A DNA stretch of 64,000 nt from assembly GCF_018860635.1 (NCBI RefSeq), contig NZ_JAHKPT010000036.1:80974-144973 (forward strand), given 5' to 3'. Below the pieces are notes generated by a model that did no database searches, was not told where the DNA came from, and saw only the letters and a list, made by a program, of their open reading frames with translations. The stretch is from Aliiglaciecola lipolytica (GTDB taxonomy: Bacteria; Pseudomonadota; Gammaproteobacteria; Enterobacterales; Alteromonadaceae). Both the position numbers and the translations under genes were made by a program. Below, piece after piece: positions 16,765 through 28,300 of the stretch (position 1 is its first letter; each line of letters begins with the position of its first letter).

Positions 16765-18594
16765 TTGTCTACTGCCACCAGCAACCCCCTAGCAAGCAAA
16801 GATTTTGCAGCGCCAGCAGTAAAAGTGCTAAAAGATGTTTTCGGTTATGACAACTTCAGGGATGGACAACAACAAATCATCGAGCAAGTCCTAAACGGAC
16901 GTGACGCGCTGGTTTTAATGCCCACTGGTGGCGGAAAATCCCTATGTTACCAAGTTCCCGCTTTGCTATTGCCCGGATTAACCGTTGTCGTATCTCCACT
17001 TATTTCATTAATGAAAGATCAAGTTGATGCATTAACCGCATCAGGTGTTGCCGCAACCTACATTAACTCATCAATTCCCCGTGAGCAGTTGGTCAATATC
17101 TATCGGCAACTACAAGACGGCAAATTTAAATTACTCTACGTTGCCCCAGAAAGACTCATGCAATTGGAATTTATCGACCGTCTACACACCCTAAATTTAA
17201 GTTTAATTGCAGTAGATGAAGCCCATTGTGTTTCCCACTGGGGACACGATTTCAGACAAGACTACCGACTTCTCGGCCAATTAAAAAAGCATTTTCCCAA
17301 CACCACCGTTATGGGCCTAACAGCAACAGCCGACATCGCAACCAGAGCCGATATCTCCCAACAATTGAATTTACACAATCCATTTGTATTCAGAAGTAGT
17401 TTTGACAGACCCAACATACGCTACAATTTACTCTCAAAATACAAAGCAGTAGATCAGCTCATCCACTACGTAAAAAACCAAGAAGGCAGCGGAATTGTTT
17501 ATTGCAACAGTCGCGCCAAAGTAGATGAACTAAGCTTTAAATTAGCCAAACAAGGGATTAATAGCGCCGGTTATCACGCAGGCCTAGAGCCAGAGATAAG
17601 AGATAAAATCCAACGGGACTTCATTCAAGACAATATAGATGTGATCGTCGCCACAGTTGCCTTCGGAATGGGCATCAACAAATCCAATGTACGCTACGTC
17701 GTGCATTTTGACTTGCCACGAAGCGTCGAATCATATTATCAAGAAACCGGCCGAGCTGGACGCGATGGCATGCCAGCGGAAGCCTTATTGTTATATGACG
17801 AAAAAGACGCCGCCCGCATTCGTCAATGGATCAGCATGGGTGAAAATACCGAGCGTCACGAAGTAGAACTGCAAAAATTTGCGGCCATGGAAGCCTTTGC
17901 TGATGCACAAACCTGTCGACGTCAAGTACTCCTCAATTATTTTTCCGAGTACAGTGGCGCCCATTGTGGTAACTGCGACATCTGTATCGACCCACCCAAA
18001 CGTTTTGACGGCACCATTCAAGCGCAAAAAGTACTTTCCTGCATATTCAGACTAGGTCAAACCGTGGCAACTCAATACGTTATCGATGTTCTGCGGGGAA
18101 AAAACCACAAACGCATTATTGAACAACAACATGACAAACTTCCCACCCACGGGATTGGCAAAGACCAATCAGAAGCCTACTGGCACAACGTGATCAGCCA
18201 ACTTATTCATCAAGGTTTAATTCGAATAGATATTACCCAAAACGCCAACTTGAAACTCACTGAGGCAGCTCGACCAATCTTAAAATCTGAAGTGATGGTT
18301 ACCCTTGCTGTGCCGCGCCTTGCGTTAGAAACCACCAAACGAAGTAAAAACGACAAGCGATATTATGATCGAGCCTTATTCGCCAAGTTAAAACATTTAC
18401 GCAAGACAATTGCCGAACAAGATGACGTGCCCCCATTTGTCGTGTTCAGTGATGCTAGTCTGGCAGATATGGCTGAATTTTTACCAGAAAATGCATCCCA
18501 ATTTCTACAAATAAGTGGCGTAGGAAACACTAAATTAGAGCGCTACGGAGAGCGCTTTTTAGCACAAATAAGTCGGCACGTTAATGGGAGTTAA
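16765..18594 (+). CDS. recQ: ATP-dependent DNA helicase RecQ
   Basis: 609 aa SF2 helicase with the full RecQ layout: Walker [17 protein letters not shown] box [15 protein letters not shown] with the aromatic-rich loop, motif [12 protein letters not shown], the zinc-binding RecQ-Ct cysteines ([17 protein letters not shown]), winged helix, and a C-terminal HRDC domain ([22 protein letters not shown]). It unwinds 3'-5' in RecF-pathway repair. Start is TTG 16765 with GAGGA upstream; the reading STATSN agrees. Convergent with the glutathione S-transferase gene after 17 bp. Confidence 0.95.
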   Translation: MSTATSNPLASKDFAAPAVKVLKDVFGYDNFRDGQQQIIEQVLNGRDALVLMPTGGGKSLCYQVPALLLPGLTVVVSPLISLMKDQVDALTASGVAATYINSSIPREQLVNIYRQLQDGKFKLLYVAPERLMQLEFIDRLHTLNLSLIAVDEAHCVSHWGHDFRQDYRLLGQLKKHFPNTTVMGLTATADIATRADISQQLNLHNPFVFRSSFDRPNIRYNLLSKYKAVDQLIHYVKNQEGSGIVYCNSRAKVDELSFKLAKQGINSAGYHAGLEPEIRDKIQRDFIQDNIDVIVATVAFGMGINKSNVRYVVHFDLPRSVESYYQETGRAGRDGMPAEALLLYDEKDAARIRQWISMGENTERHEVELQKFAAMEAFADAQTCRRQVLLNYFSEYSGAHCGNCDICIDPPKRFDGTIQAQKVLSCIFRLGQTVATQYVIDVLRGKNHKRIIEQQHDKLPTHGIGKDQSEAYWHNVISQLIHQGLIRIDITQNANLKLTEAARPILKSEVMVTLAVPRLALETTKRSKNDKRYYDRALFAKLKHLRKTIAEQDDVPPFVVFSDASLADMAEFLPENASQFLQISGVGNTKLERYGERFLAQISRHVNGS

Positions 18595-18611
18595 AAGCCT
18601 CAAGGCGTAAC

Positions 18612-19274
18612 TCAAGCGTAGGCGTACTCGCCACCTTTTTGCAATGCCCGCTTGTAAGCTTCGCGCTGATGGATTTTTTGCACATAAGCAGCAATAGCGG
18701 GATATTGCTTACCTCCTCCACGAGAGAAGCTCGCTTCCAATGGAAAACTCATTTGGAAATCGGCACCTGAGAGCTCATCGCCAGCAAACCAGAGATTATT
18801 TTGTAAGTGAGTATCAACATACTCCAAATTACCTGAAATCATTGGCATGTAATAACCATCCATGACTTTATCAGCAATTTTGTTGGCAATTATTTTGATG
18901 AAAAATGGTTTCGCATTAGCTCTAACTTTATCAAAAACCAGTTTCGCTACCATGGGCGGCATCAGAGTTCCCTCGGCAAAATGTAACCAATATTGGTATT
19001 GTCTAAGGGCTTCAGTGTGCGCTTTAGGTTTCAAATGCTCACCATAATGCTCAACTAAGTATTCGATAATCGCACCCGACTCAGCAACCGTAACGTCACC
19101 ATCGGTAATAACGGGCGACTTTCCTAAAGGGTGAATTAACTTTAACGTAGAAGGCGCAAGGTTGGTATTTGCATCACGCTTGTAATGTTTAATTTGGTAG
19201 TCTAATTCAAGCTCTTCGAGCAACCACAAAATGCGTTGCGAACGTGAATTATTGAGGTGATGTAGAACGATCAT
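18612..19274 (-). CDS. Glutathione S-transferase family protein
   Basis: 220 aa two-domain GST. The N-terminal thioredoxin-like part reads HHLNNSRSQRILWLLEEL, with the Ser/Asn region of the glutathione site, then the cis-Pro segment GKSPVITDGDVTVAESGAI. The C-terminal part is helical with AGDELSGADFQMSF. This is the bacterial beta/theta-like type; the substrate cannot be told. Its start is ATG 19274. Confidence 0.88.
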   Translation of the reverse strand: MIVLHHLNNSRSQRILWLLEELELDYQIKHYKRDANTNLAPSTLKLIHPLGKSPVITDGDVTVAESGAIIEYLVEHYGEHLKPKAHTEALRQYQYWLHFAEGTLMPPMVAKLVFDKVRANAKPFFIKIIANKIADKVMDGYYMPMISGNLEYVDTHLQNNLWFAGDELSGADFQMSFPLEASFSRGGGKQYPAIAAYVQKIHQREAYKRALQKGGEYAYA

Positions 19275-19356
19275 AAGAAATCTCTGTTATTTAATTTCAG
19301 TAGATACGTTAAGGTTTCGAAAAAGATCTATTTCGAAAAAAATGCGTCAGCAATAA

Positions 19357-19379
19357 ACAGGAGGTATTAAACCTCCTGT
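19357..19379 (-). terminator. Rho-independent terminator of the cytochrome c gene
   Basis: ACAGGAGGT (19357-19365) and ACCTCCTGT (19371-19379) form a perfect 9 bp stem with a 5-base loop, followed on the minus strand by TTTATTG. It lies 20 bp beyond the cytochrome c stop. Confidence 0.8.
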
Positions 19380-19399
19380 CACAAACTGTTACTTACAAT

Positions 19400-19720
19400 T
19401 TATCCAGCCGGATTCAGGCTCGCGAAATAAGCCGCTAAATCATCAATATCCTCGTCGCTTAGGCCCTTAGCCATAGGTGCCATAACCATATTGTTACGCT
19501 CGCCACTACGAAATGCTTTCATTTGTAAAACCAAATACTGCTCTTTTTGACCAGCTAAATTTGGATACATAGGGATCATAGAAATTCCATTAGACCCGTG
19601 ACAAGCTGCACAAGTAGCAGACTTACTCTTGCCTTTTTCTGCATCTCCAGCAAATGCAGGGGCACACAGGGCACTACCAGCAATCAACATAGCGAAAAGT
19701 GCTACAGGTTTTAAATTCAT
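19400..19720 (-). CDS. Periplasmic class I cytochrome c
   Basis: 106 aa from ATG 19720, chosen because the signal peptide [24 protein letters not shown] starts there and GAGG lies upstream; the frame is open to 19756. The haem c site is CAACHG, and the distal Met ligand is in [10 protein letters not shown], followed by [16 protein letters not shown]. This is a small soluble electron carrier of the c5/c4-half type. The neighbours (GST, SelO) do not define a specific partner. Confidence 0.9.
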   Translation of the reverse strand: MNLKPVALFAMLIAGSALCAPAFAGDAEKGKSKSATCAACHGSNGISMIPMYPNLAGQKEQYLVLQMKAFRSGERNNMVMAPMAKGLSDEDIDDLAAYFASLNPAG

Positions 19721-19839
19721 GTTACTAACCTCGTAATAATTGATTAAGAGTTCCAAAATCGTTTTTCAGAACAAGGGTATCAAGATAGCCCCATGTCAGG
19801 ATAAACTATACTTTGAATTAATACTAATAAGGCGCAAAC

Positions 19840-21276
19840 GTGCATTTCGATCATTCTTACGCACAAAAATTATCCAACATGGTAAGCCAGGTTCGAATTT
19901 CACCGTTACTTGAGCCAGAATTAGCATTATATAACTACCAATTGGCAGAAGACATAGAACTTAAGAACGAATTTTCGCAAGCCGAAATCCTTTTTAGAGA
20001 ATTATTTGAACCTGAGGGCCAGTTAAATCAACATGCTATCGCGCAAAAATACGGAGGCCACCAATTTGGCGGCTGGAATCCAGAACTTGGTGACGGTCGC
20101 GGCGTGTTATTGGCTGAAGTGATAACCCAAAAACAGAAGTCATGGGATCTGCATCTTAAAGGGGCTGGCAAAACCCCCTACTCACGCTTTGGCGATGGAC
20201 GTGCGGTGTTAAGGTCGACGATCCGTGAATACCTAGCAAGTGAAGCATTGCACAGTTTAGGCATCCCCACCTCACGGGCATTGTGCCTAATTTCCAGTAA
20301 AGAAATAGTATATCGTGAACAACCCGAAACTGGAGCGATGTTAATTAGAGCATGTCAAAGCCATATTCGATTCGGCCATTTTGAGTATTTTTATCAAACG
20401 AAACAGCTCGATAAGCTCGACAATCTTTTTAAATATACATTCCAAAAGCATTACCCAGAATTACTGAATCACGATAACCCTCATTATTCGTTGCTCGAAC
20501 AAATCGTGTTAGATACGGCAGACTTGATTGCAAAATGGCAGGCCTACGGTTTTTGCCATGGCGTAATGAACACTGATAATATGTCGATTCACGGTATTAC
20601 CTTTGATTTTGGACCCTACGCCTTTCTAGACACCTATGACCCAGAATATATCTGCAATCACTCTGACCATAGCGGACGTTACGCATTTGACCAGCAACCT
20701 AGTGTCGCTTTGTGGAATTTAAATGCACTAGCCCATGCATTCACTGCCTACTTGTCCATCGAGCAAATAAAACAAGCTCTCACACAGTATGAAACACGTT
20801 TACAAACTCAATATGCCGAGCTTATGAGGTTGAAATTTGGATTCAAAAAAATCAGTAATAGCCACATGACATTAGTAAATGACTGGCTCGCATTACTTGC
20901 TCAAGACAAACGGGATTACACCCAAAGTTTCCGTTTACTGTGTGACGAAAACTTGAATATCCGTAAAGTTGCAGACCACTTCATTGACCGTACGAAAGCA
21001 GAAAGCTGGTATTCCTCATATATTGCAAAGTTAGCAGAGGAATCAATACCTAAAAACGAACGCTTAGTGACAATGAAAGAAGCAAACCCGAAATTTATTT
21101 TACGAAACTACTTAGCTCAAAATGCGATTAATGAAGCGGAAAAAGGGAGCTTTGACGAGTGCAAGCGCTTACTAAAAGTACTTTCTAATCCATTCGATGA
21201 ACAACCTGAATTCGAGCGTTACGCACAAACTCCACCAGACTGGGGACAATCAATGGAAATATCATGTTCAAGCTAA
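19840..21276 (+). CDS. selO: SelO/YdiU protein adenylyltransferase
   Basis: 478 aa pseudokinase-fold AMPylase of the SelO (YdiU/UPF0061) family, which transfers AMP to Ser/Thr/Tyr of proteins and is tied to redox stress. Visible: KYGGHQFGGWNPELGDGR, KGAGKTPYSRFGDGRAVLRS, HGVMNTDNMSIHG and TFDFGPYAFLD with the metal ligands. The C-terminus ends ISCSS; eukaryotic SELENOO carries selenocysteine in this tail, here a plain Cys. Start is GTG 19840 with AAGG upstream. Its last 13 bases overlap the start of the next gene. Confidence 0.93.
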   Translation: MHFDHSYAQKLSNMVSQVRISPLLEPELALYNYQLAEDIELKNEFSQAEILFRELFEPEGQLNQHAIAQKYGGHQFGGWNPELGDGRGVLLAEVITQKQKSWDLHLKGAGKTPYSRFGDGRAVLRSTIREYLASEALHSLGIPTSRALCLISSKEIVYREQPETGAMLIRACQSHIRFGHFEYFYQTKQLDKLDNLFKYTFQKHYPELLNHDNPHYSLLEQIVLDTADLIAKWQAYGFCHGVMNTDNMSIHGITFDFGPYAFLDTYDPEYICNHSDHSGRYAFDQQPSVALWNLNALAHAFTAYLSIEQIKQALTQYETRLQTQYAELMRLKFGFKKISNSHMTLVNDWLALLAQDKRDYTQSFRLLCDENLNIRKVADHFIDRTKAESWYSSYIAKLAEESIPKNERLVTMKEANPKFILRNYLAQNAINEAEKGSFDECKRLLKVLSNPFDEQPEFERYAQTPPDWGQSMEISCSS

Positions 21277-21566
21277 ACAACTATAGCTGGCAATTAGAGG
21301 AGTCGATTATCAGATTGGTTTGTGATTATTTTCCTTCTCAAGAGGAAGCAATTGAGCAAGCCCAAAATTGGTTACAGTCGATAGAATCTAGAGTTTCAGA
21401 TGTTAGTGAAGGTGCTGACCGAGCACAAATACAATTTGTATCAGATCAAGATACCTTTTTACTTTGTTATGACGGAACTTGTGAGGCATTATGGATAGAA
21501 GTGACGGGCTACGCCGAGTCGACTAGTTTAACAAAATTATTAGCTAAATTAGATGCAATTCAATAA
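21264..21566 (+). CDS. DUF3630-like small protein
   Basis: 100 aa acidic cytoplasmic protein whose ATG lies inside the selO tail (13-base overlap), suggesting coupled translation. Sequence features: FPSQEEAIEQAQNWLQSI near the N-terminus and LLCYDGTCEALWIEV in the last third. It resembles, from memory, the DUF3630 family of Alteromonas/Vibrio/Shewanella. No function is known. Confidence 0.65.
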   Translation: MFKLNNYSWQLEESIIRLVCDYFPSQEEAIEQAQNWLQSIESRVSDVSEGADRAQIQFVSDQDTFLLCYDGTCEALWIEVTGYAESTSLTKLLAKLDAIQ

Positions 21567-21640
21567 TATAGCCTTCTCACGCACTGAATATATGTTCTTT
21601 ATTTTTACCAATAAAGTTAACGTCAAAATAATAAAAATGG

Positions 21641-24511
21641 TTGCTTAATGTGAAATTTGTCGGTCTTCTGAGTCTGTTGTTATTGAGTTTCGCAGGCTGT
21701 GTTGTTGCTCAACAAACAGATCCTATCCCAACGGTAATAGTAGATGCCGAAGTGGAGCATGTGCGTGTAAACGGCTTGTCTGAATTAAAACGCACCAATA
21801 AACGTGATCAACTTTCTCAAGTTCAGGCGTTACAAGACTGGTCAAAAGTGATTGATACAACGCCATTAGTTGAAAACCAAGCCTTGTGGCAGCGTTTTTC
21901 AATTGTTCACCAAGACAGCATAGACCAACAATATTTGTTGGTCATCAGCAACCCTTCAATAGATTATCTAGACGCCTATGTGCTCGATGATAAAGATCGA
22001 CTTTTGGAGACTTATTTAGTCGGCGCAAAACGCGATTTAGCAACACGCCCTTATAACCATAGAGACTTCGTTTTACCCATAGCATTGAGCCCAAACCAAA
22101 GCGTCAATATATACCTACGCATCCAGGATGATGGTCCCTCTGTTTATGCTATCGATCTTTGGACAGACACCGAATTTATTGCCGAAGAACAATTCCATTT
22201 GGCCTTCATTGGCGTGGTCGGCGGCGCCCTAGCTATTCTATTTTTCTACTTCCTTGTCACTTATGTGCTGCTTAGAAGCCCCATCCGATTTTGGTTTTCT
22301 GTGGCTAATGCGGGTTTGTTATTCCTATTTTTGAATATTCAAGGAATTGTCAGCCAGTTCACCGGCCTAGGATCATACACCTCTCAAATTAGCAGTGTAA
22401 CAGTAGCAATTGTAATATTCGCAGCCGCAAAAGTTTGTCACGCCATGTTGGTACGGGTCCCAATATTTTGGCGTTTTATTTCTTATTTAATGGCGATTTC
22501 GCTGATTGTTATTGCGCCTATTTTAAACAGCTATCTACAACTAGTGGTTGGCTCAGCCCTCGCTGCTGCCGCGGTCTTGTTACACTTATTATTAGCGCTA
22601 ATTTATCATGATCGGAAACATACTATGCCCAACGGCTTATATGCATTCGGCTGGTTGATTATCTGCGCTACAGTAATGGCTGAAGTAAGTTTTTACTTAT
22701 CTGGAAATGCAATAGATACATACACGGGGTTGATATTGTCGTTAATCGTTATGTCCGGTGTCTTGCTAATAGCGGTTGCAATTGAAAGCCATGAAAAAGC
22801 ACTCGCCTTTGCCAAACAGGTACAACAACAGAACGCTATTGAAAACCTACACCAATTTTATGATCTTTTCCGCAACTCCGCAGAGGGCCTTTATACATCA
22901 ACCCAAGACGGTAAGTTAGTCACCACCAACCCAGCAATGTGTCAATTGTTCGGATACGCTGACGAATCGCAGATGTTATTAGAAGTCAAAGATACATCCG
23001 TGCTCTACGCCAATCCCCATGAACGTGATTTATTAATGGAAGAAATCTTCCTCAACGGCATGGCATTAGGCAAAGAGATAAAAGGTATTCGTAGGGACGG
23101 CAGTGAATTTTGGTTTTGTATTTCAGTACAACTCACTGGCACAGAAGATAAAAAATACTTTTTTGGGTCAATTTTTGACATCACCGAAAAGAAACAATCA
23201 ACGATTAGCTTAGAATACTTAGCCACCCACGATTCATTAACCGGTGTGTATAACCGAAGAGAGTTTGAGCAAAAACTACGAGATGGCATACGCCGTTCTA
23301 AGCAGTTAAAACAAGAGCTCACACTGCTTTATATGGATCTTGAGCAGTTTAAGATAGTGAATGATACCTGCGGTCACAAAGCCGGAGATGCACTCATTAA
23401 ACAACTATCACAGATCCTCAATGACGTGGTATTGAATAAAGGTGTATTAGCCCGACTAGGGGGCGATGAATTTGGCGTGATTTTAGAATCTGAAAATGCG
23501 CAAATGGCAGATGTTATTGCAAACCAATTAATGAACGCCGTTAAGGAATTTAGGTTTATTTGGGACAATCGTATTTTTGCTATGGGCATAAGTATAGGTA
23601 TGGCCAAATGGCAAGACGAGATTGAAACGCCGGAACAACTTATGAGCATGGCCGATGCAGCCTGTTACGTAGCCAAAGAAAAAGGCCGCAGTCAGATACA
23701 CCTGTATTCCAGTGAAGATCTCAAAATGCAGCGTTATGAATCTGAATTAAAGTGGGTGTCTCAAATAAACTTGGCGTTGGAACAAGATAAATTTCAGCTC
23801 TATTATCAACACTACTACCCGCTGTCTAAAGTGGCCGATGGCCACCACTATGAAATTTTGCTGCGGATGCGAGACGAAGATGACCAAATAGTACCACCAG
23901 CGGCATTTTTACCTGCAGCGGAACGCTACAATTTAACCATCGAAATAGATAAATGGGTAATTCAACATACCTTTAAATGGCTGTCCGAACACCCCGAACA
24001 CCTAGCACAATTGCGTCAGTGCAATATCAATCTCAGTGGTCATTCGCTAGCCGACAACGACCTCAAGCGTCATGTAACCAAAGCCTTTGAAGATTATCAA
24101 ATTCCCCATCAAAAGATTTGCTTTGAAATTACTGAAAGCATGGCAATCGTCAAAATGGAAGAAACCTTACGCTTCATCAGTGCATTTAAGAAACTCGGCT
24201 GCACCTTCGCGCTAGATGATTTTGGCAGTGGATTTTCGTCTTACAGCTATTTAAAAAACCTGCCGGTCAATTGTCTCAAAATCGACGGAAGTTTCGTTAA
24301 AGATCTCTTAGTTGACCCAGTCGATATGGCAATGGTTGGTTCGATGAAAGATTTGGCCAAAGCAATGTCCATGAGCACCGTCGCTGAATTTGTAGAGTCT
24401 AAAGACGTAATGGTAGAGCTAGGTAAGATGGGCATAGACTTCGCCCAAGGTTATGGCGTAGCGAAACCAGCTCCCCTTAACGAATTTACTGACTGTAAAA
24501 CTATCGACTAA
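21641..24511 (+). CDS. 7TMR-DISM sensor with PAS, GGDEF and EAL domains
   Basis: 956 aa inner-membrane c-di-GMP enzyme. A signal peptide (LLLLSFAGCVVA) precedes a periplasmic 7TMR-DISMED2-like sensory domain (about 30-180), then seven membrane segments (about 185-380), a PAS domain (about 400-520), a GGDEF domain with GGDEF at 607-611, and an EAL domain with EIL at 738-740. EAL catalytic positions look intact: ITES, DDFGSGFSS, LKIDGSFVKDL, QGYGVAKP. It may make and degrade c-di-GMP. The start is TTG 21641 or GTG 21650; the ribosome-binding site is poor. Confidence 0.9.
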   Translation: MLNVKFVGLLSLLLLSFAGCVVAQQTDPIPTVIVDAEVEHVRVNGLSELKRTNKRDQLSQVQALQDWSKVIDTTPLVENQALWQRFSIVHQDSIDQQYLLVISNPSIDYLDAYVLDDKDRLLETYLVGAKRDLATRPYNHRDFVLPIALSPNQSVNIYLRIQDDGPSVYAIDLWTDTEFIAEEQFHLAFIGVVGGALAILFFYFLVTYVLLRSPIRFWFSVANAGLLFLFLNIQGIVSQFTGLGSYTSQISSVTVAIVIFAAAKVCHAMLVRVPIFWRFISYLMAISLIVIAPILNSYLQLVVGSALAAAAVLLHLLLALIYHDRKHTMPNGLYAFGWLIICATVMAEVSFYLSGNAIDTYTGLILSLIVMSGVLLIAVAIESHEKALAFAKQVQQQNAIENLHQFYDLFRNSAEGLYTSTQDGKLVTTNPAMCQLFGYADESQMLLEVKDTSVLYANPHERDLLMEEIFLNGMALGKEIKGIRRDGSEFWFCISVQLTGTEDKKYFFGSIFDITEKKQSTISLEYLATHDSLTGVYNRREFEQKLRDGIRRSKQLKQELTLLYMDLEQFKIVNDTCGHKAGDALIKQLSQILNDVVLNKGVLARLGGDEFGVILESENAQMADVIANQLMNAVKEFRFIWDNRIFAMGISIGMAKWQDEIETPEQLMSMADAACYVAKEKGRSQIHLYSSEDLKMQRYESELKWVSQINLALEQDKFQLYYQHYYPLSKVADGHHYEILLRMRDEDDQIVPPAAFLPAAERYNLTIEIDKWVIQHTFKWLSEHPEHLAQLRQCNINLSGHSLADNDLKRHVTKAFEDYQIPHQKICFEITESMAIVKMEETLRFISAFKKLGCTFALDDFGSGFSSYSYLKNLPVNCLKIDGSFVKDLLVDPVDMAMVGSMKDLAKAMSMSTVAEFVESKDVMVELGKMGIDFAQGYGVAKPAPLNEFTDCKTID

Positions 24512-24582
24512 AGGTTGTAATGTGTAGATTCGTGCCCATATTGGTGAATTAATATTTAATTTACAATTTATAAAGGCCCGTA

Positions 24583-25221
24583 GTGGTGACAAACACGCCA
24601 ACCAATAAGTTTGAATTTGTAAGTTCAGCTGCCCTTCCAACCCAATTTGGATTATTTACTATCCATGGTTTTGTTGAAATTGAAACACAACAAGAACATG
24701 TTGCTCTTTCATACGGTGAATGGCAGCAAGATGAAACCATTCCAATCCGCGTACATTCTGAATGTTTAACAGGTGATGCCCTATTCAGTACTCGCTGCGA
24801 TTGCGGGTCTCAGTTAAAAAAAGCCCTGCAAAATATTGTTGAACAAGGCAAAGGGGTGTTGCTTTATCTTCGTCAAGAAGGACGAGGTATAGGCTTATTG
24901 AATAAGATCCGCGCCTACAAATTACAAGACAGCGGCCTAGACACAGTAGAAGCCAATGAACATTTGGGTTTTGATGCTGACTTACGTGACTATGCAATAT
25001 GTAAGTTAATGCTCGATACGCTGGGTGTTAAGAATGTTGCGTTGATGACCAACAACCCCAAAAAACAAGCGGCGTTGGCAGAAATGGGCGTTAATGTGGT
25101 TTCCAGAACCCCTATCGACCATGGTTTAACAGAGGATAATCGACGCTACCTACGCACAAAAACAGAAAAGCTAGGTCATCAGTTCGATTTACACTTACTC
25201 AATAACGGTCCGAATAAATAG
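24583..25221 (+). CDS. ribA: GTP cyclohydrolase II
   Basis: 212 aa stand-alone RibA, first committed step of riboflavin synthesis (GTP to the pyrimidine intermediate). Zinc-binding cysteines are in CLTGDALFSTRCDCGSQ and the catalytic segment is RQEGRGIGLLNKI; MTNNPKK is also typical. Start is GTG 24583 with AAAGG upstream. No FMN riboswitch is visible in the 71 bp leader. A strong terminator follows at 25283. Confidence 0.95.
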   Translation: MVTNTPTNKFEFVSSAALPTQFGLFTIHGFVEIETQQEHVALSYGEWQQDETIPIRVHSECLTGDALFSTRCDCGSQLKKALQNIVEQGKGVLLYLRQEGRGIGLLNKIRAYKLQDSGLDTVEANEHLGFDADLRDYAICKLMLDTLGVKNVALMTNNPKKQAALAEMGVNVVSRTPIDHGLTEDNRRYLRTKTEKLGHQFDLHLLNNGPNK

Positions 25222-25282
25222 CTAACGGCACTCGAATTTGCCAATTACATAGGTATTAGCCAAAGCCAAATACCTGCCTAAT

Positions 25283-25308
25283 AAAAAAGAGACCTAGGTC
25301 TCTTTTTT
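25283..25308. terminator. Bidirectional terminator between ribA and the RND permease
   Basis: Perfect 26 bp palindrome: AAAAAAGAGACC followed by TA-centred GGTCTCTTTTTT. The GC-containing stem is flanked by an A-run on one side and a T-run on the other, so it can terminate both the ribA transcript and the convergent efflux operon. Confidence 0.9.
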
Positions 25309-25337
25309 ATTGTCTAAAACAGTCTCTTTAGCACTGC

Positions 25338-28300
25338 TTAGTTGTGAATTTGAACACCGGGAACACAACCGTTTTCATCGAGTTTCTGGCGTTTAACCAA
25401 CATCGACAATTTGCGGCATAAAATGTAAAAAACCGGCGTAAAAATAAGACCAAAGAATAACACGCCAAGCATGCCGCTAAATACCGCCACACCCAATGCT
25501 TGACGCATTTCGGCTCCAGCTCCAGTGGCAATCACCAAAGGAACAACACCAAGTATAAAGGCAAAAGAGGTCATCAATATTGGACGTAGTCTTAACCTCG
25601 CAGCTTCAACTGCCGCATGATAAAGCGGGACGCCATGCTGTTCTTTGTGACGTGCAAATTCCACTATCAAAATCGCATTTTTACTGGCCAAGCCAATCAA
25701 CACAATCAAACCAACCTGAGTCAAAATATTATTGTCCATTCCAGCAATGTAAACACCAGCGATAGCCCCTAACAAACACATTGGAACAATTAGAATTACC
25801 GATAGTGGTAAAGTCCAACTTTCGTACAAGGCAACGAGTAACAAAAACACAAAAACAACCGCAAAAACGAAGGCCAATATAGCCGAGCTGCCCGCTTGTT
25901 TTTGTTGATAAGCAAGTTCAGTCCACTCATAAGCGATGCCGTCTGGCAAAATTTGCGCAGCTAAACGCTCCATGGTGGCAATGGCCTCCCCAGAGCTATA
26001 ACCAGCAGCGGTATCTCCGTTCAAATCTGCCGCTGGATAAAGATTATATCGGGGAACCCGCGACGGCCCAGAGCGATATTCGAAAGTTGCCACAGAGCTC
26101 AACGGAACCATATCACCCGCTTTGTTGCGAACCCGAATCCGGCCAACATCATCGGCCTCCATCCTAAAAGGAGCATCCGCTTGTGCCGTGACTCTGAAGG
26201 TACGCCCTAAATAGTTAAAATCGTTCACAAAGGCGCTACCAAGATAAATTTCAAGGGCACTAAAAACCTCATTAACTGGCACACCTAAGCGCTCAACTCG
26301 TTCTCGATCAATGTCAGCGTACAACTGCGGTGTATTAGTTTCAAAGAAGCTAAACACTGAGGTAGTAGCAGGCTCTTGATTGGCGGCGTTAGCAAGTTGC
26401 CACATGGATGCCTCAAGCGCAGGAAGACCCAAGCCACGACGATCCTCAAGCATCATTTTAAACCCACCACCGTTACCTACTCCACGTACAGGTGGAGGCG
26501 GAATTACCGCCACATAAGCCTCTTTAATGCCAGACAACTCCTTACGTGCCTGAGCCACTAACTGGTCGAAGGTGATGCCCTTCGCTGCCCTATATTCAAA
26601 GGACTCAAGCGCTGGGAACAAAGCTGCCGAATTAGACGCACTTGAAAACGTAGCGCCAGAAAACCCAGTAAATGCAACAGATGTTTTTATGCCATCAATT
26701 TTCAGCAACTTATCCAATACTTCCTGCACCACATTATCAGTACGTTCTAGTGATGCACCAGCAGGTAACTGCACAGCGATGATCAAATAACCCTGATCCT
26801 GAGCAGGGATAAATCCTTGCGGGACTTTATTGAAGAAAAAGCCCGTCAAACACATCAATCCCAAATAAATGATAGACATGATCGCGCCAAAACGAATTAT
26901 CTTCGACACGAACTTGCCATATGCAGAAGACGTACGATGCATGCCGTGGTTAAACTTATTCGCAAACCATGCAAAAGGACCTTTACTCGATGTCTTGTCA
27001 CTATGAGGTTTAAATAAAACCGCTGACAACGCAGGGCTTAACACCAAAGAGACAAATACCGAAATCATAGTAGCCGCAGCAATGGTGATCCCAAATTGGC
27101 TATAAAAAGTGCCGGAAATTCCATCCACAAACGCAGTAGGTAAAAATACAGCCACCAGCACCAACCCAATTGCTACCAAGGCACCGCCCACTTCGGTCAT
27201 GGTTTCCCGCGCGGCTTCCCGCGGACTCATTCCTTCGGCAATAAGGCGCTCCATGTTTTCAACCACCACTATGGCATCATCCACCACAATGCCAATGGCT
27301 AATACCAAACCAAACAAGGTTAAATTATTCAAAGAGAAGCCCAGAGCACTCATTACCGCAAAGGTACCAACTAACGAAATCGGAATCGCCAATATGGGGA
27401 TAATCGCCGCGCGCCAATTTTGTAAAAACACCAAGATCACCAGCACCACTAGCGCTATAGCTTCATAAATAGTGACTTCTACCGCATCAATCGACTGACT
27501 AATAAATTGGGTAGGGTTATAAGCAATATCGTAGGTAAGCCCTGGAGGAAAGTCTTGAGACATTTCTAGCATGGTTTGTTGAATCGCCGCAGCGGTCTCC
27601 AATGCATTTGAACCAGGTCGTTGAAATACAGGCATCGCAATGGCTTTTTTAGTGCCTAAATACCCTCGGGTGGCATAACTTTCAGCACCTAACTCAACTC
27701 GTCCCACATCTTTTAAGCGTACGATTCGACCGTCGGTATTTTTGATTATCACATTCTCGAACTGTTGCGGATCAATCAAGCGTCCTTGGGTTTGCACACT
27801 TAATTCAAAGGCATTTTGTCCTGACTCTACAGGTGATTTATTTAGCGTACCACTGGCGACTTGTATGTTTTGCCCTTGCAGCGCAGTAATGACTTCTGAA
27901 GCCGTCATCCCAATGGAAGATATTACGTCAGGATCAAGCCAAATTCGCATCGAATATTGGCTAGCACCAAAAATACGCACCTCGCCAACCCCATTAATTC
28001 GTGCTATCTGATCTTTTATTTGCAAGGTTGCATAGTTGGCAATGTAGGTTTGGTCATAAGTACTGTTAGGTGAAAACAAATTCACCACCAACATCAAATC
28101 CGGAGAGTTTTTGCGGGTCACAATACCCAAGCGCCTAACCGTTTCAGGTAACCGAGGTTCGGCTATAGCGACGCGGTTTTGCACCTGTACCTGTGCATTA
28201 TCTAGGTCGGTTCCCAGTTTGAACGTAATAGTGATAGACACTTGTCCGTCGGCAGTAGATTGCGACGACATATACAGCATGTTTTCAATGCCGTTAATTT

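Noticed and set aside
23980-23990. TGGCTGTCC inside the 7TMR-DISM/EAL gene
   Set aside because: Single isolated copy in an ordinary helical coding region with no length change; probably chance.
24512-24582. FMN riboswitch before ribA
   Set aside because: The leader is only 71 bp and shows no conserved multi-stem structure.
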